Shown here in pieces: positions 52,583 to 61,249 of a DNA stretch of 64,000 nt. This DNA comes from Streptomyces alfalfae (GTDB lineage: Bacteria; Actinomycetota; Actinomycetes; Streptomycetales; Streptomycetaceae). The stretch lies in assembly GCF_004127445.1 (NCBI RefSeq), contig NZ_QEXM01000049.1, forward strand, positions 1 to 64,000. Direction: 5' to 3'. The notes under the pieces are model-generated. The model saw only the letters and a program-made list of their open reading frames with translations, ran no database searches and had not been told where the DNA came from. How positions within the stretch are numbered: the stretch's first letter is position 1; each line of letters begins with the position of its first letter. The position numbers and the translations under genes were made by a program.

Positions 52583-54136
52583 GTGTTCGATACTCTCTCC
52601 GACCGCCTCGCAGCGACATTCAAGAACCTCCGGGGCAAGGGCCGCCTGTCCGAGGCGGACATCGACGCCACGGCGCGCGAGATCCGCATCGCCCTGCTCG
52701 AGGCCGACGTGGCGCTGCCCGTCGTCCGCGCCTTCATCAAGCAGATCAAGGAGCGCGCGGCCGGCGCCGAGGTCTCCCAGGCCCTCAACCCCGCCCAGCA
52801 GGTCATCAAGATCGTCAACGAGGAGCTCATCGGCATCCTCGGCGGCGAGACGCGGCGCCTGCGGTTCGCGAAGACCGGCCCGACGGTCATCATGCTCGCC
52901 GGCCTCCAGGGCGCCGGTAAGACCACCCTCGCGGGCAAGCTCGGCCTCTGGCTGAAGGGGCAGGGCCACACGCCGCTCCTCGTCGCCTGTGACCTCCAGC
53001 GCCCCAACGCCGTCAACCAGCTCAGCGTCGTCGCCGAGCGCGCGGGCGTCGGCGTGTACGCCCCGGAGCCGGGCAACGGCGTCGGTGACCCGGTGCGGGT
53101 CGCCAAGGACTCCGTCGAGTTCGCGAAGACCAAGCAGTACGACGTGGTCATCGTCGACACCGCGGGACGCCTCGGCATCGACCAGGAGCTGATGCGGCAG
53201 GCCGCGGACATCCGCGACGCGGTCGGCCCCGACGAGGTCCTCTTCGTCGTCGACGCCATGATCGGTCAGGACGCGGTCAACACGGCCGAGGCCTTCCGCG
53301 ACGGCGTCGGCTTCGACGGCGTGGTGCTCTCCAAGCTGGACGGCGACGCCCGCGGTGGTGCCGCGCTGTCGATCGCGCAGGTCACCGGCCGCCAGATCAT
53401 GTTCGCCTCCAACGGCGAGAAGCTGGACGACTTCGACGCGTTCCACCCGGACCGCATGGCGTCCCGCATCCTCGGCATGGGCGACATGCTCACGCTCATC
53501 GAGAAGGCCGAGCAGACCTTCTCGCAGCAAGAGGCCGAGAAGATGGCCTCCAAGCTGGCGAGCAGCAAGGGCAAGGACTTCACGCTCGACGACTTCCTGG
53601 CCCAGATGGAGCAGGTCAGGAAGATGGGCAGCATCAGCAAGCTGCTCGGCATGATGCCCGGCATGGGGCAGATCAAGGACCAGATCGCCAACCTCGACGA
53701 GCGCGACGTCGACCGCACCGCCGCCATCATCAAGTCGATGACGCCCGCCGAGCGCCATGAGCCGACCATCATCAACGGCTCCCGCCGCGCCCGTATCGCC
53801 AAGGGTTCCGGCGTCGAGGTCAGCGCCGTGAAGAACCTCGTCGAGCGGTTCTTCGAGGCGCGCAAGATGATGTCCCGCATGGCCCAGGGCGGCGGCATGC
53901 CGGGTATGCCCGGGATGCCGGGCATGGGCGGCGGCGCCGGCAAGCAGAAGAAGAAGCAGAAGCAGGCCAAGGGCAAGCGGAAGTCGGGCAACCCGATGAA
54001 GCGCAAGCAGGAGGAGCAGGAGGCCGCCGCACGCCGCGAGGCCGCGGGCCAGGCGGGCGCCGCACTCGGCCTGCCGGGCGCTCCGGCGGGCAAGGACTTC
54101 GAGCTGCCGGACGAGTTCAAGAAGTTCATGGGCTGA
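52583..54136 (+). CDS. ffh: Signal recognition particle protein Ffh
   Basis: A 517-residue SRP54 GTPase that binds signal peptides and 4.5S RNA. The N domain precedes GLQGAGKTTLAGKLG near 107, DTAGRLG near 192 and SKLDGDARGG near 250. The Met-rich M domain runs from about 300. A glycine/methionine stretch (PGMPGMPGMGGG) and a Lys-rich tail end the chain. GTG start at 52583. Its stop codon is the first of three in a 24-bp tandem repeat. Confidence 0.97.
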   Translation: MFDTLSDRLAATFKNLRGKGRLSEADIDATAREIRIALLEADVALPVVRAFIKQIKERAAGAEVSQALNPAQQVIKIVNEELIGILGGETRRLRFAKTGPTVIMLAGLQGAGKTTLAGKLGLWLKGQGHTPLLVACDLQRPNAVNQLSVVAERAGVGVYAPEPGNGVGDPVRVAKDSVEFAKTKQYDVVIVDTAGRLGIDQELMRQAADIRDAVGPDEVLFVVDAMIGQDAVNTAEAFRDGVGFDGVVLSKLDGDARGGAALSIAQVTGRQIMFASNGEKLDDFDAFHPDRMASRILGMGDMLTLIEKAEQTFSQQEAEKMASKLASSKGKDFTLDDFLAQMEQVRKMGSISKLLGMMPGMGQIKDQIANLDERDVDRTAAIIKSMTPAERHEPTIINGSRRARIAKGSGVEVSAVKNLVERFFEARKMMSRMAQGGGMPGMPGMPGMGGGAGKQKKKQKQAKGKRKSGNPMKRKQEEQEAAARREAAGQAGAALGLPGAPAGKDFELPDEFKKFMG

Positions 54137-54198
54137 CAGTCCGTCCGTGTCATGGGCTGACAGCGGGCCCGCGTCACGGGCTGACCGTGCGCCCGTGC
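54127..54198 (+). repeat. 24-bp tandem repeat spanning the ffh stop codon
   Basis: Three units of 24 bases begin CATGGGCTGACAG (54127), CATGGGCTGACAG (54151) and CACGGGCTGACCG (54175). Since 24 is a multiple of three, each unit places Gly then TGA in the ffh frame, giving three in-frame stops in a row. Confidence 0.88.
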
Positions 54199-54205
54199 CG
54201 TTCGA

Positions 54206-54233
54206 GGGCGCTCCCCGGCTCCGGGGGGCGCCC
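54206..54233 (+). terminator. Terminator after ffh
   Basis: GGGCGC (54206-54211) and CCCCGG (54213-54218) pair with CCGGGG (54221-54226) and GCGCCC (54228-54233). The stem lies just past the tandem repeat and before the FtsH gene. Confidence 0.65.
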
Positions 54234-54314
54234 TTCGGTGTTCTTCGGCGCTTCCCGTGGAGGGGGGCTTTCGTCAAGAGTGCTGACGTGCTGTTTGTGT
54301 CGTAACGTCCGGAT

Positions 54315-56249
54315 ATGAGCAACCCCGTGCCGCCGGACCGGGCACCCGACAAGCCGTGGCGCTCCGAGGGCGCGCCCTCGCCCGAGCCGACGCCGCCGAA
54401 GAGGAAGATGCCGGGCGGCTGGGGCGGTCTCATCCTGACGGCCCTGATCGTCTACCTCATCGCCAACATCGTGCTGAGCTTCTTCAGCGACGGCGACGAG
54501 CCGACCATCTCGTACACGGAGTTCAGCAAGCAGGTCGACGCCGGGAACGTCACGAAGATCTACTCCAAGGGCGACGCGATCCAGGGCCAGCTCAAGAAGG
54601 CGCAGGACAAGCCGGGCGACGCCAAGGGCACGTACACCAAGTTCACCACCCAGCGGCCGGCCTTCGCCGACGACAAGCTCTGGGCCGATCTGACCAAGCA
54701 CGACGTCACCGTCACCGCCGAACCCGTGGTGCGCGAGCGCAGCTTCCTGTCGAACCTGCTGATCTCCCTCGCCCCCATGCTGCTGCTCGTCTTCCTGTGG
54801 ATCTTCATCGCGCGGCGCATGAGCGCGGGCATGGGCGGCGGGGGCGGCATGCTCGGGCGCAAGACCCCGCCCAAGCCGGTGGAGATCGAGACCGGGGCCA
54901 AACGGACGACCTTCGAGGACGTCGCGGGCATCGACGAGGTCGAGGGCGAGCTCAACGACGTCGTCGACTTCCTCAAGAACCCGGACGACTACCGCACCAT
55001 GGGCGCCAAGATGCCGCGGGGCGTGCTGCTCGCCGGACCGCCGGGTACGGGAAAGACGCTGCTCGCCCGTGCCGTCGCGGGCGAGGCGGGCGTGCCGTTC
55101 TTCTCGGCGTCCGCGTCGGAGTTCATCGAGATGATCGTGGGTGTGGGCGCTTCACGCGTGCGTGAGCTCTTCGCCGAGGCCCGCAAGGTCGCACCGTCGA
55201 TCATCTTCATCGACGAGATCGACACCATCGGCCGCGCGCGGGGCGGCGGCGGCGCCATGGGCGGCCACGACGAACGCGAGCAGACCCTGAACCAGATCCT
55301 CACCGAGATGGACGGCTTCTCGGGAGCCGAGGGCGTCATCGTGCTCGCCGCCACCAACCGCGCGGACGTCCTGGACCCCGCGCTCACCCGCCCCGGCCGG
55401 TTCGACCGCGTCGTCAACGTCTCACCCCCCGACCGCGGCGGACGCGAGGCGATCCTCCGGATCCACACGCGGGCCATCCCGCTGGCCGACGACGTCGACC
55501 TCGCCCAGGTCGCCCGTACGACGCCCGGCATGACCGGCGCGGAGCTCGCCAACCTCGCCAACGAGGCCGCCCTCATCGCGGTCAAGCGCAAGCAGCGCGC
55601 GGTCACGCAGGCCGACCTCTCCGAGGCCATGGAGAAGGTCCAGCTCGGTGCGGAGCGGCCGCTGGTCATGCCGGAGGAGGAGCGCCGGCGCACGGCGTAC
55701 CACGAGAGCGGCCACGCCCTGCTCGGCATGCTGCAGCCCGGCGCCGACCCCGTCCGCAAGATCACGATCGTCCCGCGCGGGCGCGCGCTGGGCGTCACGC
55801 TGTCCACCCCCGACTCCGACAAGTACGCGTACACCGAGGAGTACCTCCGTGGTCGCATCATCGGCGCCCTGGGGGGCATGGCCGCCGAACACGTCGTCTA
55901 CGGAGTCGTCACCACAGGCGCCGAGAACGATCTGGAGCAGGTCAGCGCCATCGCCCGCGGCATGGTCGGCCGCTGGGGCATGAGCGAGCGCGTGGGCCGC
56001 CTCTCCGCGCTCCCGGCCGACGCGCAGCAGGCGTACGGGCTCTCGGCCGCGCCGGAGACCCTCGACGCGATCGACGGCGAGATGCGGCGGATCGTCGACG
56101 AGTGCTACGAGAACGCCTGCCGCCAGCTGCGCGACCACCGCGACCGGCTCGACGCGCTGGCCGCGGCGCTCCTGGAGAACGAGACCCTGGAGGAGGCGGA
56201 CGCCTACCGGGTCGCGGGCATCCCGAGGGTGACCAAGGGCCACGCCTAG
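54315..56249 (+). CDS. ftsH: ATP-dependent zinc metalloprotease FtsH (paralogue)
   Basis: A 644-residue membrane AAA protease. Two membrane segments flank an extracytoplasmic domain (LILTALIVYLIANIVLSFF near 38, LLISLAPMLLLVFLWIFIA near 151). Walker A GPPGTGKT is near 241, Walker B IIFIDEID near 297, the SRH with TRPGRFDR near 358 and the zinc site HESGH near 463. It degrades misfolded membrane proteins. The gene next to ffh is ftsH2-like in S. coelicolor; the main ftsH lies elsewhere. ATG start at 54315. Confidence 0.95.
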   Translation: MSNPVPPDRAPDKPWRSEGAPSPEPTPPKRKMPGGWGGLILTALIVYLIANIVLSFFSDGDEPTISYTEFSKQVDAGNVTKIYSKGDAIQGQLKKAQDKPGDAKGTYTKFTTQRPAFADDKLWADLTKHDVTVTAEPVVRERSFLSNLLISLAPMLLLVFLWIFIARRMSAGMGGGGGMLGRKTPPKPVEIETGAKRTTFEDVAGIDEVEGELNDVVDFLKNPDDYRTMGAKMPRGVLLAGPPGTGKTLLARAVAGEAGVPFFSASASEFIEMIVGVGASRVRELFAEARKVAPSIIFIDEIDTIGRARGGGGAMGGHDEREQTLNQILTEMDGFSGAEGVIVLAATNRADVLDPALTRPGRFDRVVNVSPPDRGGREAILRIHTRAIPLADDVDLAQVARTTPGMTGAELANLANEAALIAVKRKQRAVTQADLSEAMEKVQLGAERPLVMPEEERRRTAYHESGHALLGMLQPGADPVRKITIVPRGRALGVTLSTPDSDKYAYTEEYLRGRIIGALGGMAAEHVVYGVVTTGAENDLEQVSAIARGMVGRWGMSERVGRLSALPADAQQAYGLSAAPETLDAIDGEMRRIVDECYENACRQLRDHRDRLDALAAALLENETLEEADAYRVAGIPRVTKGHA

Positions 56250-56262
56250 CCTCGTCCCGTCG

Positions 56263-56352
56263 GTGCCGCAGTTGCCCGCACCCGTGCGGTGTGTCCGTTT
56301 GTGCCCGCAGTTGCCCGTGCGGCCTGCCCCTCCGTGTCCTCACCCGTGCGGT
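56263..56352 (+). repeat. Degenerate short repeats after ftsH
   Basis: CCCGTGCGG occurs three times (near 56281, 56317 and 56344) and GCAGTTGCCCG twice. The copies are irregularly spaced. They lie between convergent genes and may be decayed tandem repeats. Confidence 0.5.
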
Positions 56353-57239
56353 CAGGACTCGGGGCGTCCGGGTGTCCGGGCGATCAGGTACCTGAAGACG
56401 TTCGGCATCCACACGGTCCCGTCGCTCCTGCGGTGCGGATGCAGCGCCTCCGTCAGCTCCTTGTCGACCTGCACCTGGTCCGTGGCGCCCACCGCCGCGT
56501 CAAACAGTCCGGTCGAGAGCAGCCCGCGGACCGCGCTGTCGACGTCCGCGTAGCCGAAGGGGCACGCGACCCGTCCCGAACCGTCCGGCTTGAGCCCCGC
56601 CCGCTGGGCGACCTCCTCCAGGTCGTCCCTGAACGCCGGGCGCCAACTGCCCGCACCGCGCATCGGGTCGGCGAGCTTGGTCGCCACCCGCAGGACGCCG
56701 GAGGTCGCGCAGCGCTCCGGCGGGCCCCAGCCGACGAGCACCACGGCCGCGCCGCGCGCGGCGAGCGGAGCCGCCCCCTCCAAGAGGGTCGACAGCCCTT
56801 CGGAGTCGCCCGCCAGGCACCCGATCGGGTGAAACGCGGTGATGAGGTCGTACGCGGACGCCGCGGGGTCCGCCGCGTCCGCGGGGCCGCCCTCGACGAG
56901 CGTCGCCTCGGCACGCGCGCGTGTCCCGGGCTCGGCCTCCGCCGTGGCGTCCCGCAGCAGCCGCGCCCGCGCGAGGGCCAGCCGCTCGGGCGCCGACGCC
57001 TCGACGCCGGTGACCGCCGCGCCCCGTGACGCGGCCATCAAGAGGGCGAGCCCGGAGCCGCAGCCGAGGCCGAGCAGCCGGGTCCCGCTGCCCACTTCGA
57101 GCCGTTCGTACACCGCTTCATAGAGGGGGACCAGCATCCGTTCCTGAATCTCCGCCCAGTCACGCGCGCGTGCGCACAGGTCCACACGGGGCGCTGAGCC
57201 CGCGTGGGGACGGTGCGACTGCGCGAGTGTTGGTGTCAT
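56352..57239 (-). CDS. SAM-dependent methyltransferase
   Basis: A 295-residue protein with a class I methyltransferase core. RLLGLGCGSGLALLMAASRG near 65-84 is motif I, then VTGVEASAPERLALAR (motif II acidic residue Glu) and YDLITAFHPIG near 146. The C-terminal third (VACPFGYADVDSAVRGLLS, FRYLIARTPG) has the form of bacterial secondary-metabolite or quinone-type methyltransferases. The substrate is unknown. ATG 57239 (MTPTLAQSH). It is convergent with ftsH. Confidence 0.88.
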   Translation of the reverse strand: MTPTLAQSHRPHAGSAPRVDLCARARDWAEIQERMLVPLYEAVYERLEVGSGTRLLGLGCGSGLALLMAASRGAAVTGVEASAPERLALARARLLRDATAEAEPGTRARAEATLVEGGPADAADPAASAYDLITAFHPIGCLAGDSEGLSTLLEGAAPLAARGAAVVLVGWGPPERCATSGVLRVATKLADPMRGAGSWRPAFRDDLEEVAQRAGLKPDGSGRVACPFGYADVDSAVRGLLSTGLFDAAVGATDQVQVDKELTEALHPHRRSDGTVWMPNVFRYLIARTPGRPES

Positions 57240-57761
57240 CGAAAGCGCCCCAATCCGCTGAGAGTCATGGCCGTTCCGGTGGTCAACGGTTCGTCCGCCC
57301 CCGTGCAGTGCGCCCGCACTCCCCCTGTATGCCAGAGAACTCCGCATCGGTCCCGACGTCCAGTGCTTGTCGGGGACTGCTTGTGTGCCCCCGTCGTGCG
57401 CCCCCCGGCCGGCGACGGGGCGGTGCCCGCGGCGGACGAGGCACCGGGTAACGTCGCGGTCGTGGCCCGCTCCTCGCGAGGGGTTCGGCCCGCGCCTTCT
57501 GAGGAGGGCCCTTCCGGTGGCGGGACGCCCGTTCCGGCCCACCCGCCCCGCCGGGCGCCATCAGCCCCGGCGTGAGGGAACGCCCTACGCGCCGGGGCGT
57601 ACGCGCCACTACGTACCGGCTTGGTGGGAGCTGTGAGGCTTCTCCGCAGATCAGCGCACCCGCCCTCGTCCGGACGCATCAACGGCAACTGACGGGTACG
57701 TGCAAATTATTTGAGATGCCCCGGAATGGAACCCCCGGGGCACTCGGCTCGTTGTCACGAC
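57240..57761. other. Long intergenic region before the SprT-like gene
   Basis: More than 500 bases with no convincing gene; short open frames on both strands lack ribosome sites and family features. Near the 3' end an AT-rich patch (CAAATTATTTGAG, 57703-57715) is followed by a perfect TGCCCCGG/CCGGGGCA dyad (57717-57724 with 57735-57742), 20 bases before the next start codon. Confidence 0.5.
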
Positions 57762-58358
57762 GTGAGCACGACACCACCTGTTCTCGCCGCAGAGCTGGCA
57801 CAGGCGTGGGCCGACATTCAGCGGCACCACCCCGAGCTGCCCGACCTTGCCGCGCCCGAATCCCTGATCGGAGAGTCGTCGTCCGCCTGCGGCGCCGAGC
57901 TCTCCTTCGAGCGACTGCTCCACGAGGCAGTCCATGGCATCGCCGCCTCGCGCGGCGTACGCGACACTTCACGAGCCGGCCGCTATCACAACCGCAGATT
58001 CCTCGCGATCGCCGAGGAGCTGGGCCTCGACCATCCGGAGGAGCCGCACCCGAGCAGCGGCTTCTCCCTGGTCACGCTGAACCCCGAGGCCCGCAAGCGG
58101 TACCGTCCGACGATGGAGCGCCTTCAGCGCGCCCTGAAGGCGCACACCGCGGCCACGACCGCCGACACCGCGCGCAGCTTCCGCGGGCCCGCCGCCCGGC
58201 ACGGCTCCTCGGGGGGAGGGGTGCGTGTGAAGGCCGTCTGCGACTGCGGGCGCAATGTGCGCGTGGTCCCGTCCGTGCTCGCCCAGGCGCCCATCGTGTG
58301 CGGCGGCTGCGGCAAGCCCTTCCGCATCCCGGAAGCGGTCGGCGCGGGCGTCGGCTGA
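57762..58358 (+). CDS. SprT-like metallopeptidase-fold protein with Cys knuckles
   Basis: A 198-residue protein. The motif HEAVHGIAASRG near 57-68 is an HExxH zinc-protease-type site, followed at the usual distance by a conserved RYHNRRFLAIAEELGL, as in SprT-like domains. The C-terminal part has CDCG and CGGCGKPF, a zinc-ribbon. GTG start at 57762. Homologues occur upstream of rpsP in Streptomyces, as far as I recall, without a known role. SprT-type proteins in eukaryotes clear DNA-protein crosslinks, but that should not be carried over. Confidence 0.82.
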   Translation: MSTTPPVLAAELAQAWADIQRHHPELPDLAAPESLIGESSSACGAELSFERLLHEAVHGIAASRGVRDTSRAGRYHNRRFLAIAEELGLDHPEEPHPSSGFSLVTLNPEARKRYRPTMERLQRALKAHTAATTADTARSFRGPAARHGSSGGGVRVKAVCDCGRNVRVVPSVLAQAPIVCGGCGKPFRIPEAVGAGVG

Positions 58359-58547
58359 GCTGGGCAGGGGCGTCCGGACCGGGTGCGGGTGCCCCGCCGA
58401 CGTATGGCACAATGGCTAGCTGTACTCGACAGTCGCACAGGACCCCTCTCTCCTCCGGCTGACGCGTCCATCGGGCACTCGAGTACCGCAACCCCACGCG
58501 GCATCACGTTGTGCCCACCCACGTCAAGACCAGGAGACACCACTCCC

Positions 58548-58994
58548 GTGGCAGTCAAGATCAAGCTGAAGCGTCTGGGTAAGATCCGTTCGCCTCACTA
58601 CCGCATCGTCGTCGCCGACTCCCGTACCCGCCGTGACGGCCGGGCCATCGAGGAGATCGGTCTGTACCACCCGGTGCAGAACCCCTCGCGCATCGAGGTC
58701 AACTCGGAGCGTGCCCAGTACTGGCTGTCCGTCGGCGCCCAGCCGACCGAGCCGGTCATGGCCATCCTGAAGCTCACCGGTGACTGGCAGGCGCACAAGG
58801 GCCTGCCCGCCCCGGCGCCGCTGAAGGTCGCCGAGCCCAAGGACAAGCGCGCCGCGTTCGAGGCCTTCACCAAGGGTCTCGAGGGCGACGACGCCAAGGG
58901 TGAGGCCATCACCCAGAAGGCCAAGAAGTCCGACAAGAAGGCGGACGAGGCTGACACTGCCTCGTCGGCGTCCGCCGAGTCGACCGAGGCCTGA
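58548..58994 (+). CDS. rpsP: 30S ribosomal protein S16
   Basis: A 148-residue small-subunit protein. The N-terminal VKIKLKRLGKIRSPHYRIVV and GLYHPVQNPSRIEVN are diagnostic. Actinobacterial S16 is longer than in E. coli because of a Lys/Ala/Ser-rich acidic-basic C-terminal extension (residues 90-148), seen here. GTG at 58548, with AGGAGA about 15 bases upstream. First gene of the rpsP-khpA-rimM-trmD-rplS block. Confidence 0.97.
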   Translation: MAVKIKLKRLGKIRSPHYRIVVADSRTRRDGRAIEEIGLYHPVQNPSRIEVNSERAQYWLSVGAQPTEPVMAILKLTGDWQAHKGLPAPAPLKVAEPKDKRAAFEAFTKGLEGDDAKGEAITQKAKKSDKKADEADTASSASAESTEA

Positions 58995-58996
58995 GC

Positions 58997-59236
58997 ATGC
59001 TCGAGGAGGCTCTCGAGCACCTCGTGAAGGGCATCGTCGACAACCCCGACGACGTGCAGGTCGCCTCGCGCAATCTGCGTCGCGGACGCGTCCTCGAGGT
59101 CCGGGTCCACCCCGACGACCTCGGCAAGGTGATCGGCCGCAACGGCCGCACCGCGCGCGCTCTGCGCACTGTCGTGGGCGCCATCGGTGGCCGCGGTGTC
59201 CGCGTCGACCTCGTCGACGTGGACCAGGTTCGCTGA
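58997..59236 (+). CDS. khpA: KH-domain RNA-binding protein
   Basis: A 79-residue single KH domain protein. The RNA-binding loop IGRNGRTARALRTVV (GxxG = GRNG) is near 45-59. It starts two bases after rpsP and is the standard KhpA partner in this operon. KhpA works with KhpB/Jag in Gram-positive bacteria. Confidence 0.95.
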   Translation: MLEEALEHLVKGIVDNPDDVQVASRNLRRGRVLEVRVHPDDLGKVIGRNGRTARALRTVVGAIGGRGVRVDLVDVDQVR

Positions 59237-59328
59237 ACCGGGTTCGCAGAACCACAGCAGCACCGGCTCGGGCCGGGGAGGGCTTCAGGGCCTTCCCCGG
59301 CCCGTAGTCGTGGATGAGGAGAAACGCA

Positions 59329-59901
59329 GTGCAGTTGGTAGTCGCCCGTATCGGCCGTGCCCACGGCATCAAGGGTGAGGTCACCGTCGAGGTCCGCACC
59401 GACGAGCCGGAGCTGCGGCTCGGGCCCGGCGCCGTGCTCGCCACCGAACCCGCCGCCACGGGGCCGCTGACCATCGAGAGCGGCAGGGTGCACAGCGGCC
59501 GTCTCCTGCTGCGCTTCGAGGGCGTGCGCGACCGCTCCGGCGCCGAGGCGCTGCGCAACACCCTCCTGATCGCCGAGGTCGACCCGGAGGAGCTCCCGGA
59601 GGACCCCGACGAGTACTACGACCACCAGCTGATGGACCTGGACGTGGTCACCGCGGACGGCGCCGAGGTCGGCCGCATCACGGAGATCTCGCACCTGCCC
59701 TCGCAGGACCTGTTCATCGTGGAGCGCCCCGACGGCAGCGAGGTCATGATCCCCTTCGTCGAGGAGATCGTCACCGAGATCGACCTCGACGAGCAGCGCG
59801 CGGTCATCGACCCGCCGCCCGGCCTGATCGACGACCGCGCGGAGACCGCGTCCGCCAGGGACGCCGCCGAGGAAGCGGCCGCCCCGGAGGGCGGCGCCTG
59901 A
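59329..59901 (+). CDS. rimM: 16S rRNA processing protein RimM
   Basis: A 190-residue 30S maturation factor. The N-terminal RimM domain begins VVARIGRAHGIKGEV; the PRC-barrel half carries YDHQLMDLDVVT near 103 and MIPFVEEIV near 138. A C-terminal acidic Ala-rich extension is usual in Streptomyces. GTG 59329 has AGGAG eight bases upstream. Its stop overlaps the trmD start by one base. Confidence 0.96.
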   Translation: MQLVVARIGRAHGIKGEVTVEVRTDEPELRLGPGAVLATEPAATGPLTIESGRVHSGRLLLRFEGVRDRSGAEALRNTLLIAEVDPEELPEDPDEYYDHQLMDLDVVTADGAEVGRITEISHLPSQDLFIVERPDGSEVMIPFVEEIVTEIDLDEQRAVIDPPPGLIDDRAETASARDAAEEAAAPEGGA

Positions 59902-60722
59902 TGCGGCTCGACGTCGTCACGATCTTCCCCGAGTACCTGGAACCCTTGAACGTCTCGCTCGTCGGCAAGGCACGCGCGCGTGGCCGGCTCGACGTGAACG
60001 TGCACGACCTGCGGGAGTGGACGTACGACCGCCACAACACGGTCGACGACACCCCCTACGGCGGCGGCCCCGGCATGGTCATGAAGACCGACCCCTGGGG
60101 CGCCGCCCTCGACGACGTGCTCGCCGAGGGCTATGAGGCGGGGGCCCACGGTCCCGTCCTCGTCGTCCCCACGCCGAGCGGCCGTCCCTTCACCCAGGAA
60201 CTGGCCGTCGAGCTCTCCGAGCGCCCCTGGCTCGTCTTCACCCCGGCCCGCTACGAAGGCATCGACCGCCGCGTCATGGACGAGTACGCGACCCGCATGC
60301 CCGTCTACGAGGTGTCCATCGGTGACTACGTCCTCGCGGGCGGGGAAGCCGCCGTCCTGGTCGTCACCGAGGCGGTGGCCCGGCTCCTGCCCGGCGTCCT
60401 CGGCAACGCCGAGTCCCACCGGGACGACTCCTTCGCGCCCGGCGCCATGGCCAACCTCCTCGAAGGGCCCGTCTACACCAAGCCCCCCGAGTGGCGCGGA
60501 CACGGCATCCCCGACGTCCTGCTCAGCGGCCACCACGGCAAGATCGCGCGCTGGCGCCGGGACGAGGCGCTGCGCCGCACCACCCGCAACAGGCCCGACC
60601 TCATCGAGCGCTGCGACCCCGCGACCTTCGACAAGAAGGACCGCGAGATGCTCTCGATCCTGGGCTGGCGGCCGGGGCCCGACGGCCGATTTGGGCGAGA
60701 CCCCGAGGCCGTGGAAGAATAG
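59901..60722 (+). CDS. trmD: tRNA (guanine-N1)-methyltransferase
   Basis: A 273-residue SPOUT methyltransferase that modifies G37 of tRNAs. MRLDVVTIFPEYLE starts it, then DDTPYGGGPGMVMK near 50, the knotted SAM site ARYEGIDRR near 118 and EVSIGDYVLAGGEAAVLV near 138. ATG shares a base with the rimM stop (TGATG). The tail (FGRDPEAVEE) is short and acidic. Confidence 0.97.
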   Translation: MRLDVVTIFPEYLEPLNVSLVGKARARGRLDVNVHDLREWTYDRHNTVDDTPYGGGPGMVMKTDPWGAALDDVLAEGYEAGAHGPVLVVPTPSGRPFTQELAVELSERPWLVFTPARYEGIDRRVMDEYATRMPVYEVSIGDYVLAGGEAAVLVVTEAVARLLPGVLGNAESHRDDSFAPGAMANLLEGPVYTKPPEWRGHGIPDVLLSGHHGKIARWRRDEALRRTTRNRPDLIERCDPATFDKKDREMLSILGWRPGPDGRFGRDPEAVEE

Positions 60723-60853
60723 GCCGCTGCTGTACGTCCAGCGTGCGCCCCTGCCACAGGGGGAATGACGCCCGCCCGACGCGATCAGCTACCGAATCCT
60801 CATCACCACGTACCGCTGATGACCTGTGGCATCAGTGAAGAAAGCAGACGATC
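60723..60853 (+). other. rplS leader region
   Basis: This 130-base gap holds a CCCCTG-CCA-CAGGGG stem-loop near 60747-60761 and a TCATCA/TGATGA dyad nearer the gene. It may include an rplS promoter or control element; I see no known L19 leader motif with certainty. Confidence 0.35.
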
Positions 60854-61204
60854 ATGGCTAACCTGCTCGACTCCGTCGACAGCGCGTCGCTGCGCAGCGA
60901 CATCCCGGCCTTCCGCCCGGGTGACACCGTCAACGTCCACGTCCGCGTCATCGAGGGCAACCGCTCCCGTGTGCAGCAGTTCAAGGGCGTAGTCATCCGC
61001 CGCCAGGGCGCCGGCGTGCGCGAGACCTTCACGGTCCGCAAGGTCTCCTTCTCCGTCGGCGTCGAGCGCACCTTCCCGGTGCACACGCCGATCGTCGAGA
61101 AGATCGAGCTCGTGACCCGTGGTGACGTGCGCCGCGCCAAGCTGTACTACCTCCGTGAGCTGCGCGGCAAGGCCGCGAAGATCAAGGAGAAGCGCGACAA
61201 CTGA
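60854..61204 (+). CDS. rplS: 50S ribosomal protein L19
   Basis: A 116-residue large-subunit protein at the subunit interface. RPGDTVNVHVRVIEGNRSRV near 22 and the C-terminal RAKLYYLRELRGKAAKIKEK are diagnostic. ATG start at 60854. It is followed after 45 bases by the first signal peptidase. Confidence 0.97.
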   Translation: MANLLDSVDSASLRSDIPAFRPGDTVNVHVRVIEGNRSRVQQFKGVVIRRQGAGVRETFTVRKVSFSVGVERTFPVHTPIVEKIELVTRGDVRRAKLYYLRELRGKAAKIKEKRDN

Positions 61205-61249
61205 GCTTCCGCGCTGGTCCGCGTCGGGGCCGGATAGCATCTGGCCCCG

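Noticed and set aside
57204..57575. Short plus-strand open frames upstream of the SprT-like gene
   Set aside because: They start inside the methyltransferase gene or lack ribosome sites and have Arg/Pro-rich shadow composition.
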